64,000 nucleotides of DNA, taken from contig NW_009799100.1 of assembly GCF_000213175.1 (NCBI RefSeq), positions 953,992 to 1,017,991 of the forward strand, written 5' to 3'. The first letter of the stretch is position 1, and the number at the start of each line of letters is the position of its first letter. Below are positions 48,990 through 61,170 of this stretch, piece by piece. The position numbers and the translations under genes are program-made. The notes below the pieces were generated by a model that ran no database searches, was not told the DNA's origin, and worked only from the letters and a program-made list of their open reading frames with translations. The stretch comes from Neurospora tetrasperma FGSC 2508 (lineage: Eukaryota; Ascomycota; Sordariomycetes; Sordariales; Sordariaceae).

Positions 48990-49495
48990 TCCCTCTATTT
49001 AATTATAACAATAATAATATAGTAATATCTAATGTAAGTATAGTATTTAATAACAACAATAACAACAATTAGAAGGATATTAACAACTAGGGTGATAACG
49101 AGGGTAATAACGAAAGTAAATTAGATTTAGTATATCCCTAAGTTATTCGAGCGCATTACTAAGATAATTAAATAGCCGAACAAGCCGACTAAGGATAAGA
49201 ACCAGGAGCAAGCATTCCTCAAAGCACTACAGTACGCGGCCTTATATTTAATATATTGGAATTAATCCATTATTATTACAATCGATACAAATATTTGACA
49301 GACTTCCAAATAGCCTTTGGTTTATATGTTATTATCAACAGGCGCTCACAAAAGTAGTATAAAGCATGGGTCGAAATTTTGGGTATATTACATGGCCAAG
49401 ACGGCAGACCTATCATCGATATCCAGCATCTACCAAAGCAGGTGGAAACCTTAAAGAATCGTACGGCCAGACGACTACTATTACCCGTACTACGC
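48990..49495 (+). pseudogene. N-terminal fragment of a large transposase-like gene (P family?)
   Basis: An Asn-rich low-complexity start (about 49030-49110) is followed by 'YPQVIRAHYQDNQIAEQ' and the best preserved part, 49230-49460: 'LIFNILELIHYYYNRYKYL', 'TDFQIAFGLYVIINRRS', 'KAWVEILGILHGQDGRP', 'DIQHLPKQVETLKNRTARR'. The AFGLYV...AW.E.L...LP..(V/L)..LK.R pattern resembles N-termini of the same large fungal family as P1/P2, which in P1 and P2 is missing or unalignable. The assignment is from memory of such proteins. It is cut at about 49495 where the pogo-like element starts. Confidence 0.4.
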
Positions 49496-49499
49496 CCCC

Positions 49500-51064
49500 A
49501 CTTTTTTAAACCTCGCTAGACTCGCACCCCCTAAAGTGGGTGCTCACGGGTAATACGGCCACACCAGTAAAACGGCCATATATGTGTAAAATCGAGGTTA
49601 AATTTAAAATATTCAACCACTACGCTTGAGAAGTCGTACTTTCTCGTAACCCGATTCGTATACTTCAAGCGGCTGGAGCTTCCCTTCAATTCGCTACTTT
49701 CTAGCTAGCTTTGCCGAATTATTACCGTATTTCTTTACCCTATTTTAAATTTATTAGTTCGCTTTATCGGTTTTCTTGTAGGCAATTCTAATGTTATTAT
49801 TAGTTCGTTTAGGTACTACAGCCCGGCCGTTAGAAACCTTCAAAACCCCCTCAGCTTGTATAAATCGATTTTTATGTGCTTTACGGTGTTTGTTTATTGC
49901 CTCAGTATACCGGGTTTTACTCAAATTACGCTTGACTTGCACTAATTTGGTTGCAATTACTTCTCTTCCCTTTACGAAGCTCAACACTATTCTTATGAAT
50001 AACGGTAATAACTTATCTTTATTCCTAATAATATTGTATAATTGGGTAATTACCTTATTTATTTAACGAAGGTTATTGGGGGTCTTGAATAGGGTTGAGG
50101 GTATTGCTAATTCAGGCAGCGGGGTGGGTATATAGCGGGCAATACGGTCTCATAATAGACTTAGTACTGATTGGGGTTAGTATAATTATATACCAGTCTT
50201 CTTAAACATTGATTGTATGGTCGTAATTTTGAATACCTTCTTTTTTATACTTTCGATAATAGATAGGAATTCTAGTTTAGTAATATCTATACAACCATTA
50301 CGTATAAATATATTAAATATTTGGGTATAATAGTATTTAAATAGCTAAAAGACAACTATATTGAATAGCTATAGTAGATAGGTAAAGTAGGGGGGTAAGC
50401 TAAAGACGATTATATTATTATTATTATAATACTATAGAAATTCCCTATTATAATTATAATATTAGAAATTAGTTAAGTAAGGTAATAAACTAAAGTAGTA
50501 AAGTAAGGTACTAGAGTAAAGTATTAAAGTAAAGTACTAGATTCACTAAGTATAGTATAATCCGTAACCGTTAAGTAGTAATAGCCTCTTTTCTGCCTTT
50601 TAGCGCTTTCTTTAATACTTATCCTAGTGCTTCAATTATTTAAATAACAATTAGTCATTTGAATACTTAGTAAATATAGTAGCGATCTGTATTCGAAGGT
50701 GTAGCTCTTGAACCCGATATTAATTAATTATATAAAGTTGGCCGGTAAGAATAATAAAGCCCGGGTAGTACTCCCCAACTGCGGAGATGGCTTCGATATA
50801 CATTACTAATTTACAGTTTTTTAGGATAGTAAAGTAGTAGGTTCGCTTCCTCTTTGTAATAACAAATTAGTCTTTACCTATATTAATATAGAAACCAGTC
50901 TCGTTTATATTCTATATATCCAACGGCGTGAAGCCTTCTAATAAAATAACTTAATAGAGCTTCTTAAAATATACTGCTACCTATTATACTAGTTATCAAT
51001 AATTACTTATATAAATAATATTAAGACAACAGACTTATTTTATTTACGTCCTTACTATTTTTCC
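49500..51064 (-). mobile_element. pogo/Fot1-like Tc1-mariner element, truncated at its 5' end
   Basis: A minus-strand transposase relic with its 3' end at about 49500-49600, where an imperfect hairpin gcaccc...gggtgc (49527-49546) occurs. The right (5') side is cut at 51064/51065 by the orphan terminus, removing the HTH/CENP-B DNA-binding part. TIRs were not matched because one end is missing. The last 230 bp of the gene are unmutated, while the central part carries many RIP-type stops. Confidence 0.75.
49754..51055 (-). pseudogene. pogo/Fot1-like DDE transposase remnant
   Basis: Minus-strand readings in order: 'LLEGFTPLDIQNINETGFYI' (first catalytic Asp region, now N-E-T-G-F, about 50890-50950), 'TKRKRTYYF', 'IEAISAVGEYYPGFIILTGQ' (about 50735-50795), 'RQKAERRLLLLNGYGLY' (second Asp region, D-G-H-G decayed to N-G-Y-G, about 50550-50610), 'LPPYFTYLLQLFNIVVFQLF' (PPHxTHLLQPLDVxVF, about 50345-50400), 'NGCIDITKLEFLSIIESIKK' (about 50235-50290), and a clean C-terminus from 49987 (MLSFVKGREVIATKLVQVKR) to the stop at 49754. 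This is the DDE_1 superfamily layout of Fot1/pogo elements. Catalytic Asp and His codons are lost, so it is inactive. Confidence 0.85.
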
Positions 51065-51311
51065 GGCATAGCAGCCGGACCCCCATCTGGACATACCATC
51101 GCGCGACAGTCCTTCGACGGTTTATAGCTCTTTCCGGTACCTCGGTGAAAAACCGATTCGATACGGTTACTTAGAGCGAACCGTCCCAGGACCGTAGGTT
51201 TTTGAAGCGTGCTTCAACTGTTCAGAGGTGGATGGCATTCACTGCCTCAGAGGGGCTCATGGTTCATTCATGACCCGCATCCACCGAACGGACTATTAAA
51301 GGACGGTTCGT
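51065..51311 (-). mobile_element. Orphan P-family terminus with nested hairpins
   Basis: 51065-51202 is the reverse complement of the P1 end at about 36695-36831 (ggcatagcagccggacccc; ctctttccggtacctcggtg; gagcgaaccgtcc-aggaccgtag). The homology then stops. Perfect 10-bp arms CGAACCGTCC (51177-51186) and GGACGGTTCG (51302-51311) enclose a second pair, ggtggatg / catccacc (about 51220-51228 and 51279-51287). CpA sites are intact. It is a solo end or small non-autonomous relative that truncates the pogo element. Confidence 0.7.
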
Positions 51312-52349
51312 CTACAACCAGCTTTCTTTATTAAAATTTCTCGCGTTCTCATTAATCAAATGCGTGGCACGGCCCTACAACTAGTCAGGGCGTCTTGCCA
51401 AGCCTATTTTTAATTGGTCAACTCGCTCACAGTATTTTTAACGCAAGCCGCCAATATATACTAGGTCTTTCCCTTTCTATCACTTTCTAATATGTGCATC
51501 TAGTAAACGGCTGGCAAATTAGTCTAACACCCGTACTAACCAGCTATTCACGTCGCAATACTCCCTCTCGCTATTCAACTTTAACCTTACTACTAACACC
51601 CAACACCAACACCAACATTATTACTATAATTCAATTTCAATACCCAGCTTACTGCTAGAAAAAATTATTGCAATAGGTACAAACGTATATTATTAGAAGG
51701 CAGCAATCTCCCTATCCGGCGACCGACTGGCAAGCCAGCCCGCGCGGGGTATAAGAATCTCGCCTCCCCCCGTCTCGAGTCTCAAACTCTCCCCTCAACT
51801 CATTACCGACCCAAAATTCTACCCCCGAAAGAGGGTGTTAGGCAGACCATCCTACTAATTACCAACCCAAAACTCTACCCCCAAGAAAAAATTAACAAAA
51901 CCACCTCACGTAAAAACTACTAGATAGACCATCCTACTAATTACTAATCTAAAATTCTACCCCCGAAAGAGAATTAATGAAAACCTACGACTAGGTATTA
52001 CCTTAAATTCGATAATAAATATAAATCCCACTTTCCAAATCCCGTTTATCAAATCAATTCTCCCCTTCTTATCTATTTACTTGCTATATTACTAATTCCC
52101 AATATTATCGTAAGTATAGAGGTTTTCCTTTTCTTTCTAGGGGTTTCCTTCTTTCTAGGGGTTTTTTTTCTTTTTAGGGTCCTCCCTTGTATATCTTTCC
52201 TTTCGTCGTTATTATAGATGTACGTATTAGATATCACAAGACGTATTATTAATATAAACCTAATATCGAATTTACTAATAAGTAAAATCCTACTAAATTT
52301 GTGTAAAATTGTAAAGAATACTGTAATAAGTAAGTAGAGGTAAAATATT
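51312..52349. other. Unassigned, partly unmutated stretch with short direct repeats
   Basis: 51312-51700 keeps normal CpA content and no ORF. 51808-51975 has three copies of 'acc(a/c)aaa(a/t)(t/c)ctacccc(c)gaaagag' with two copies of 'agaccatcctactaattac' at about 51845 and 51925. 52110-52195 has three 'tttctaggggttt' units in a pyrimidine-rich tract. 52200-52349 is AT-rich. It may be the 5' flank of Helitron copy 2. Confidence 0.45.
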
Positions 52350-53199
52350 ATAAGGTCCCCGTCTATTATCCCTAGCGTTCCCTTTACTAATAAACTGGTA
52401 CTATCTACTTAATGGTAAATCCTTTAAAATATGTAAATCCTACTATAAATCTAATATATTATATTAATCTACTACCTACGGGTGAATAGTACCCTCGAAG
52501 GTAAAGATTCGAACCGCGGGGGGTTATAAGTACGACTCAAGCAGCATTAATTAGTTTACCCTAAATAATTAATATCCTATTATTAATAGGCTATTTACTG
52601 TAAGAAGAGAAATACTACCGAACTATCCCCTCCTCTTAATTGACTACAACCGGCACAACGACTAGTATAACAACCGCCAGCTCCTCCCCCGCTAAGATTG
52701 TTACTACCTCGACTTTAATATAAATATCGCAAAGAAGAATTCAACAAATTACCAGAGCGGGAACTACAACTATTTCTACCTATAGTACTACTAATAGTAC
52801 TACTACCGATAGTACCCCCTATACTAATACTGCGCTGAAAACCCCTAATACCGGCCCCGGCACTAGCCCCGGTACTAGCCTAGCCAATACAATAATTTCG
52901 AAGAATTATTAATATTAATAGATAGCTTCAAGATTGAAATCGTATTATATATTCAATTACCCTTTTCCTTCCTACAAGTAAAAATTCACAAATATATCTA
53001 AAATAATAGATACGTCAAATTATAAATATAATTAATTATACTTTATATAGGACTCTCCTAATATTACTGTAGGCCGCCGCCAAATTAACTAAATTCGGCG
53101 TAATTATTGCTATCGTCGTTGTAATAATAAACAAATTTCAATTACCCCTTCCCTCAAGAGTTAAAGAAGATACAACGCTAATATTTGTAATAGGGATGA

Positions 53200-55857
53200 T
53201 AACTAAAAAAATAATATAAATAACAATCTAGATAATAATGTAAATAAGGATAATATAGAAGATTATAATCCTAATATTAATTAAAACCCTAACCTAAATT
53301 TAGATCCAAATTCAAACCCAAAAAACAACTATTTCTTTTACCTACTATATAATATTGCCCGGGCTATAGTAAATAAATATATCGAATCTAACTTTTATAA
53401 ATATTATTAATTAGGTATCCTATATAACAATATCGATCTTAAGAATAAATTCTATATATATTATCGAAGGGTATTCATACGGGGATTATTCTTTAATATC
53501 AATAATAATAAAGAGAAGGAACATTATAATTGATATCGTTGTAATCCCTCTCTACCTTTTAACAACCGTAGACCGCTACTCCCCGTCCTCTAATATAATA
53601 TTGGACATATTATAATCCTATTTAATAAAATATTTATCCCGACCTTAAATAACCTATATTACTTTCTCTACTACTACTTTAATAATTTCCTAAACTTGCC
53701 GTTATCGAATTTAAATAGGACCCGCCTTATTAAGGACCTTAAAACCTCCTAGCCAAAACTATTCCTATTATTGATTTCAACATAATTAAAGTATTTAAAG
53801 AAATTCAAAAATAGAATATTATAGAGTATTACCTATAATATAATAAGCGGTAATTCGAAATATATATAGCTAATAATTATTATTAGTAATATTATACCTG
53901 TAATAATAGAAGGATACCCGGTAATCCTTATTATTTTAATACGGATAATTATTTAAACTTCGGATATATTCCTACCGAACTACTAGGATTTAACCAAATG
54001 GAGGAATAATTTATTACTTAGGTATATATATTTATAAATATCTAGGTTATTAAAGGATCCTGATACAAATATTCAAACTATATTATTAACTTTTTATAGG
54101 ATATCGGCTATATCTATTACCAGCTACCCTAATTTCCCTACGACCTCGATATTATAATCCTTTAGCTTCGCAAACCTAGCGATAAACCCTATACCGCCCA
54201 ACGAATTAAATAGGCTATAATAATTATTGTTAATAATATTTGTACCTAACTTTATTTCTTTAAGGAAAATTACCCTAGGTATCGAAATATCGAAATTATT
54301 AAGGGCCGCTTTAATAAGTTTAAATAGCTTCCTAACGGTAATATATATAATAATTTAATTGTTTATAATATTAACCCCAATAATTTCCCGGATAACGAGG
54401 ATCTTAATTTAGATAGCAATAATAAGGATAAAGAAAATAAAGAAGATACTTTTAAATTAGAAGTTACTACCCTTCCCAACCTTATAGCTAACTAAAAAAA
54501 TATAGAATAATTTCGTTAAATATTAGAGGGATAGCCTATTCCGGTTGATACTCAAAATCTAGCTAATATACTAGTCAAACCCGCTCCTAAGCAATATCCT
54601 CCAATTCAACCTTTTATTAAACCCGGTCCCTTATATATTACCCCTATAAAAGAATAGGATAGAATTCAACTTATCCTATTATAAATATTTCTAATACTCT
54701 ATCCCCAAGGGTACACTAATTTTATTAAACTTCGAATCTATTTAATTAAATATAATAACTATATCCAACATACACTCAAATAATATAATAACCGATTTAT
54801 TCAATACTATTAATTTCTTTTTATCATTTTCAATACTATAATATATCAACAAGCTAATTTAAAAAGCTAGTTTTTTGTACAGTCTAGTCGTAGTAATACA
54901 AATAATAAGGGTCTAACTAATATTAAAGTATTAAGGGAAGTAATTAAATCTAATACTCCGGAAGCCTAACGGCTACTCTATTCAATCGTTCGATTTACTA
55001 ATATAATATGCGGCATACGACTATACTAGATACGGAAAAGCCGTAAGCTTCGTACTTATATTGAAGTATTGGGTATACTAGCTATATTTATAATATTTAG
55101 CGCGGCCGATATATATTAGGAAAGCTTTATTCGTTATATACTTAATTACGAAGAATAGAAAATTGCTTCGGCCGATAGCTAGAAACGAGTTGCAAGGAAA
55201 AACCTTAAAGAAAACCCTTATATCGCCACTTACTACTTCGAGAAACATTTTAAACTATTTTAATAATATATCTTACTTCTAAAATTTAAAGTTCAAGATT
55301 GGTAGTATTATATTGAATTTCAGGCACAAGGAAGCGGTTACAACTATAGTATTTATTGGGTCCCCTATATCGAAGTACCCGAATTAGCCGATGAAAATAC
55401 TCGCTAGGAATTCGCAAAATTTTAGAGTTATTATATTATTATTATTAACCTAGAATTAAAAAGAATTAGCTAGTGGGGTAAAGGGGATCTTCTATCTATG
55501 ATTATTAATAATAATAAAAGCGAATTCGTTCCTACTTTCAACCTCTTATCCCGAATAATTAACCGTATATAACGCTATAACTAGTATATAAATAACTACT
55601 ATCTTCGAATTAAACGATTTAATTAGGGTGCCCTTTAGTTTAATAATCGTATTTTTGAAATCTGCCGTTTCTACTTTCCAAAAAATTACTATCCTGATCC
55701 ATGTTTTATACGAAGTCTTAACCTAAAATATTAGTTATATAACGGGGAAAGAAATAATAATCGTATAAATAACTATAACCGGAAAATTACTATTAAATAG
55801 TATATAAATATGGATCTACAACCTTATACTAATTATAAGTAACGCTATTATTAATTA
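53200..55857 (+). pseudogene. Helitron copy 2 replicase, N-terminal and HUH part
   Basis: Blocks in order: 'LPLSNLNRTRLIKDL' relic; 'VFKEIQKQNIIEYYLQYNKR' with a W/Cys block (about 53790-53920); 'YKYSNYIINFLQDIGYIYYQ' and 'FPYDLDIIIL' (about 54065-54155), matching the KYxGHIINF...LP.DLDIxILRP region; 'ENYPRYRNIEI' (about 54268-54300); 'FSAADIY' (about 55092-55115), 'NPYIATYYFEKHFKLFQQYI' (about 55214-55275), and 'GSGYNYSIYWVP' (55330-55365). The last is the HUH motif G-S-x-H-x-H-x-x-x-W, with both metal-binding His codons now Tyr (CAY to TAY, 55339-55347). TAG/TAA codons stand for Gln throughout. In Helitrons this domain nicks DNA and starts rolling-circle transfer. This copy cannot do so. 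Confidence 0.8.
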
Positions 55858-55940
55858 ATAATATTCTTTTACCCTAGCTATATAACTGTAGCGCTTTATT
55901 AGTATAGGGTCCTTCTCTAGTTCTTTGGAGGGAAAACTAT

Positions 55941-55960
55941 ACGGCGTTAAGCGCCGCCGG
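55941..55960. other. LINE copy 2 3'-end GC hairpin
   Basis: Same 20 nt as at 2111-2130 (acggcgttaagcgccgccgg), GGCG/CGCC stem, within 100 bp of the element's 3' end. Confidence 0.5.
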
Positions 55961-56299
55961 ATGAAAACCCCTAGCTTTATTTCGGTTGTAGTTTACTTAT
56001 ACCGCTCCTACTTTATTTATAATTATAATAATTCTTACCTATTACTATAGCAAATTAATTTCGTTTCTTCCTTCGCTATGTTATTCTAATACTAGAATAA
56101 TAAGAATAATAGGGATATAGTTAGGGATGCCGCCTTCCTTCTCCGCTTTTACCGCTCCTTCTTCTACTTTCTTCCTACTTCTTTATCCTATCTTCCTACC
56201 TACGTCCCTACCCCTCCGCTTTATTACTCCTATTTATATTTACCTCCGCCCCGTCCCTTTACTTCTTAACCTTCGGCTTTACCCCTATTTATAATAGCG

Positions 56300-59200
56300 T
56301 AGGGGCCTTCTCCTCCAATTATATAATCCTCCCCGTAGTACCCCTTCTTAATTTCCTCCTACCTTCCTTCTTCCCTATTATAATATTTTCCAAAATAATT
56401 TCCTTTAATTATAACCGTCCTAACCCAATCGATTTTACTTCTAACCCTAAAGTCTCCTCCTTAAAAGTATTTCCGGGCTTTATAATTTCTTTTAATTTTA
56501 TAGCCCTAACGTATTTAAAGCCCGTAATATTTTTTTATATCCTTTATAGTAGTTTAAATCTCTAAATCCTCTAAAATTAGTATGTTTATCCCTTTTATCG
56601 TTCTTAATTCTTATATTAATTTATATAGTATTATCCGTAAAATCCTCTACCTTTATTATATATTAAATTTTACTATAGTCCCGAAATCCGACAAGAAATT
56701 TACTAATCCTAACGCCTTTTATAAAATTATTACCGGTAAAACTTACTTTATTTTAGCTACCTATAAATTTTATATTTTTTTCTTTTTTACCCTTCCTTTT
56801 TACTTAATATTTCTTTTTCTAATTACTGACCTTTAGATTACAATCTATATTTATACTACCGGTAAATATATATTAAATATTCCTATTAATTTTTATAATA
56901 CCTATAGTATTTTTTAATTTATAATTATTAGTATAATATTAAATAGCCCGGCTAAATATTATTAGAAATTTTTAACCTTCGTTCGTATTACTTAATAATT
57001 TACTAAATATATATATATTTATTTAGTATAAAATAATCTCCCGAATAATATTATTAACCTTCCTTATACTTTATATTATAATACTATTATCTTTTAATAG
57101 AAGGAATATTATATATTATATATAAAGAATATCCTTTATAGTCGTATTCCTTCTAACCTTAGTATTAATAGTACAATAAATTTGGTTCGTATTATTTTTA
57201 GGTCTAACGGTAATATAATTACTCCCGTATATATTATATTTGGTTTTAGTAATAGTAGTATAACTATTCCTACTTATATAGTCTCCGGTTTTAATAATAG
57301 TAGTACTACCCCTAATAGCCCTATAGCCGTTAATACCCCCGGCCGCCCTATTATAAATAAAGATTAGGTTTAATAGTATTATAATATTATTACAAATTAA
57401 ATTTGTATAATAGAGCTTCTCAAAGAGCTTTTTAAATATAATTAGGCGTTAAATAGACGGTACTTCGGTTTTTACTATAATTATAATATAAATAGTACTT
57501 GTAATTAATATAATTATTCCCTCTTTATTCCTTTATTCTTTCGTTTTAATATTATTAATAATTTATTCCTTCTTTAAGAGTACTTCGCGAATTCCTTATA
57601 TTACTCCTCCTCTAATTCGATTACTAAATAGTATTCTTTTAATTTATTTAATTTTAATAGTTATAATAGAATCCTTTCGGCGTTAATTCTATTATTTATG
57701 TAATTTTAGAGTTCTTTTTTTGTTAGTAATTAATTTTTAATATTTAATTAGAAGAAGCCTTCCGTATTAAGGTAATTTAGGATAATATAGGCGAAGGTTT
57801 CTTTTTTTAATTTGTAGGTATAAATAAGCGTCCGGATATTTAATACTTTTCTATAAAAGAGAAAAGCCTAGAGTTCTATAACCTCCGTTCTAATTTAAAT
57901 TAGGAGGGAGTTCTTTACTTTAGTTAGTAGGTATAATTCGTCGTTATTTTCCTCTAATATTCGAATTCCCCTCTTTTTCTTTTCTTTCTTTGTATAAATT
58001 ATATATTATTAAATAGTTTTATTACTAAATTTAAGGGTAAAGTTAATAATAATAAATTTGTACTACTAATTTAATTTAATTATTATTATTACTAATTAAT
58101 AATTATAATATAATACTTCTTTTCTATTTATTACGTCCTTTAATTATTCCTCCTTATTAATAATTATAAATTCCGGGATTTGTAATAATAGTAGTAAGGA
58201 CTTTAATTCTAGGGGAGGGCTGGCCGTAATTATTAATAGTTTTTCTATTAGTATCTATACTTTAATTTATTTAATTTTAATTAAACTACTTTCTAGTTTA
58301 TTAATAAGTAGCCGACTTTTAATTTATTATATCCGAATATAATTAATTATTTAAATTATTATTCCCCGGACGAATTTTATTTAGTCCGTACGAATAAACC
58401 TTTCTTCGAAGGTTTAAATTCTTTTATTTAAATAGAAGTTAAATAGTAAATAAAAAGTTTCCGTCTTTAAATTCTATATTAGTATAACTTTATATACCCT
58501 AGTAATAACTTTCAAGTACTTAATTTAATATTTCGCTAATCCGATTGCAATCCTTCGTAGTTTCCTATAAATTTCAGTTAGTTAGTAGAATATTAAAGCT
58601 CTATATATACTAATACTACGAATATACTTAATATATATTTCCTTTATCCGAGTAAAGGAGTAACCCTATATCTTCGCTGCTAATTTTATAAATATATTTG
58701 TTTGAATTTTTATTTTTTATTTTACTATTTCCGTATAAATTCGGTAGTTGAATTTATAGTCCAACTAAACCCCTAGGAATTTTATCGATTCTATTAATTA
58801 AAATACTATATTCCTATATTAGAGAATCTCCGTCCTTAGTACCTTTATTTATATAAAATACATTAGTTCCGTCTTATTTACTTCGAATTCTATACCTTTT
58901 ACCCTAGCCTATTTTAAATATATTTCCTATATTGCCTATAAAGTCCGGTAGTTCTCTTCGGTAGTATAAATTATTATAATAATATTAATATTATTTATAA
59001 AGCCGATTATAATTATATTCGGGATTATTATTAACTTTTAGTATAATAGAATAATAAAGAGAATAAATAGGATAAGTAAAAGGAGGGAGCCCTAAAGTAC
59101 GTTTATTATAATAGTATAAGAGCCAGATATTTTATTATTAAAGAAGAGAGTACTTTTTTTTATTAGTAATAAAGTTTACTATTTATTTAATAATCTATAT

Positions 59201-61170
59201 TAGGAATTATATTTCCTATAAAATATATAAAAACTATTTATAATTAATTCTATTGAATGTGCCCTTTAGATTAAAGAATATAAGGGATATTACAATTCTG
59301 AATTTTTAAGTTATATAGACTATATTAGTAATTACCCGGATTATAAATTCTATTAAATAGTTTACCCGGTTGCCTATTTAGCCCTCCGGTAGGAAATTGA
59401 ATTCTTTAATTATTTATATAAATCTTTTAACTATAAGAGTTTTAAAGATTCTTCGAATATTATTAAATAGTAGTATAAGTTTCTATACGCCTATTAATTT
59501 TTATTGGGTAGTACTTTTTCTAAACTTTTTAAAAATAATTACTTTCGTATCTTTAAATAATTATAGGAAATATCCGAATTCGAAATTAGCGGCTATTAAA
59601 TATATTATTACTTATTAGAACGGTTATCTATATAGTTTTCAAAATTTATTTAAATACTAATCGACACTTAGGGCTTTATTAAGTACTATCCAAGAAAGGA
59701 CGTTTTAAATATCCTCCTTAATAATTAGTTCGTTAATAACTATTAGGTTAATACTATTTACTAATTCGATTTAGTCCGGTAACTATTCTATTAGAATATT
59801 TACCTTTAGGAAGAAGTAATTAGTAAAGATCTGGGCCTTACTATTATAATTTTCAATTTTTATTATCCCCTTACTAATTCGGAGGGTTAATAATTTAGGC
59901 GGGTTTATTAAATAATAATTTTAAGTCTAAGCCTATTTCTCTAGAGGCTAGAATCGACTCGGGTTCTTTAAAGCTTTAGCGACGCCTTCGCGCTATATAG
60001 CCTATTCTATTTTCGAAATAATTTTCTTCTTTTTTATTATTATTTCGATAAATTCCCTCTAATTCGATAGTATTTAGTATTTAAACTATATTTAATACTT
60101 CCGCTATACTTCCTTTATAATCGTTATATATTTTAACGTTTATTAATTTACTTTCCTCCTCTAACCTTTCTTTTAATATAGGACGAATTCTTTCGTAATA
60201 CTAATAAATTCTCTATCGAACCTACAAAAACCTTATTCAAATTCTTCTACTATATTAATCCTTTTTAAAACCGATATTTATTTCTCCGCGCCTCCCTTAC
60301 TTTTATTATATTTATAAAATTCCAATTATAATTTCCTTCGTTTTCTACCCTCTTATTCTTTCTTCCTATTTAAATTTAAATTTCCTAAAAGTAATAATTA
60401 GAATTAAATTATGCGTACCGCTATACTCCCTAATATTTAGCCTTAACCCCGGATAATAATTATATATAATTAATTATTCTATTTCTCTTTCTTTATATTA
60501 TATTACTAAATTTTATTAATTTCCTACGGAGGGTAAATAAATTGAACCTCCAATATTATACTTATATAAAGAAGCGTATAACTTTTAGGTTAATCCTATT
60601 TTATAAATCCTAATCGGGATAATAAAAATAAAAATCCCTAACGGTAATAATTTAATTTCTTATTAAAGGCCCGGCCTTGAGGAATTCGAAGAGCGGGGAT
60701 CCCTATTAATATTCTAATATTCTTTATATTAGGATAGGTCAATAAATAGAATAAATAATTGTAGGATTCTTTAGGTTTTTAAATATTATTATAATTTAAT
60801 CTCTTTCGGTTTAAAAATTGAAGTCCCTTAAGTTCTATTTCTTATTTATATATATTACCGCCCTTCTATTCTTTAAATAATCGACTTTAAAATACCTCCC
60901 GCCTTTAGGATAATAAATATTCTTATTTCAATTTCTACTTAACTCCTAAATCGCTATAACGTTATAAGTCTCCTCTTATTCGAATAGAAGCTTCCCTCTT
61001 TTATATATTTTCCCTATATTTTAATAGAATATTTTTAATTAAATTATTAATTACCCTAAAATAGGGTTCCTATAGGTCGTTTAGTAGAGAATAAGGGTAT
61101 TACTTCCTTTAAGGAAATTACAACTATATAAATATTATTATTACTATATATTTAATTCTTTACGCTTTAG
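56300..61170 (-). pseudogene. LINE copy 2 ORF2 (endonuclease / reverse transcriptase)
   Basis: Collinear with copy 1 ORF2. The RT active site at 58981-59004 reads G-F-I-N-N-I-N-I: both catalytic Asp codons have become Asn (GAY to AAY), whereas copy 1 lost only one. The endonuclease region (about 60600-61000) aligns with the IQEP and GDxNxxxP motifs of copy 1. Short open frames here (56582-56836, 57182-57367, 59397-59618, plus strand) are antisense shadows. Not functional. Confidence 0.75.

Noticed and set aside
52480-52545. tRNA B-box-like word (ggttcgaatct on the minus strand)
   Set aside because: The T-arm does not pair, no A box or acceptor stem is present, and Helitron copy 1 lacks the word at the same place.
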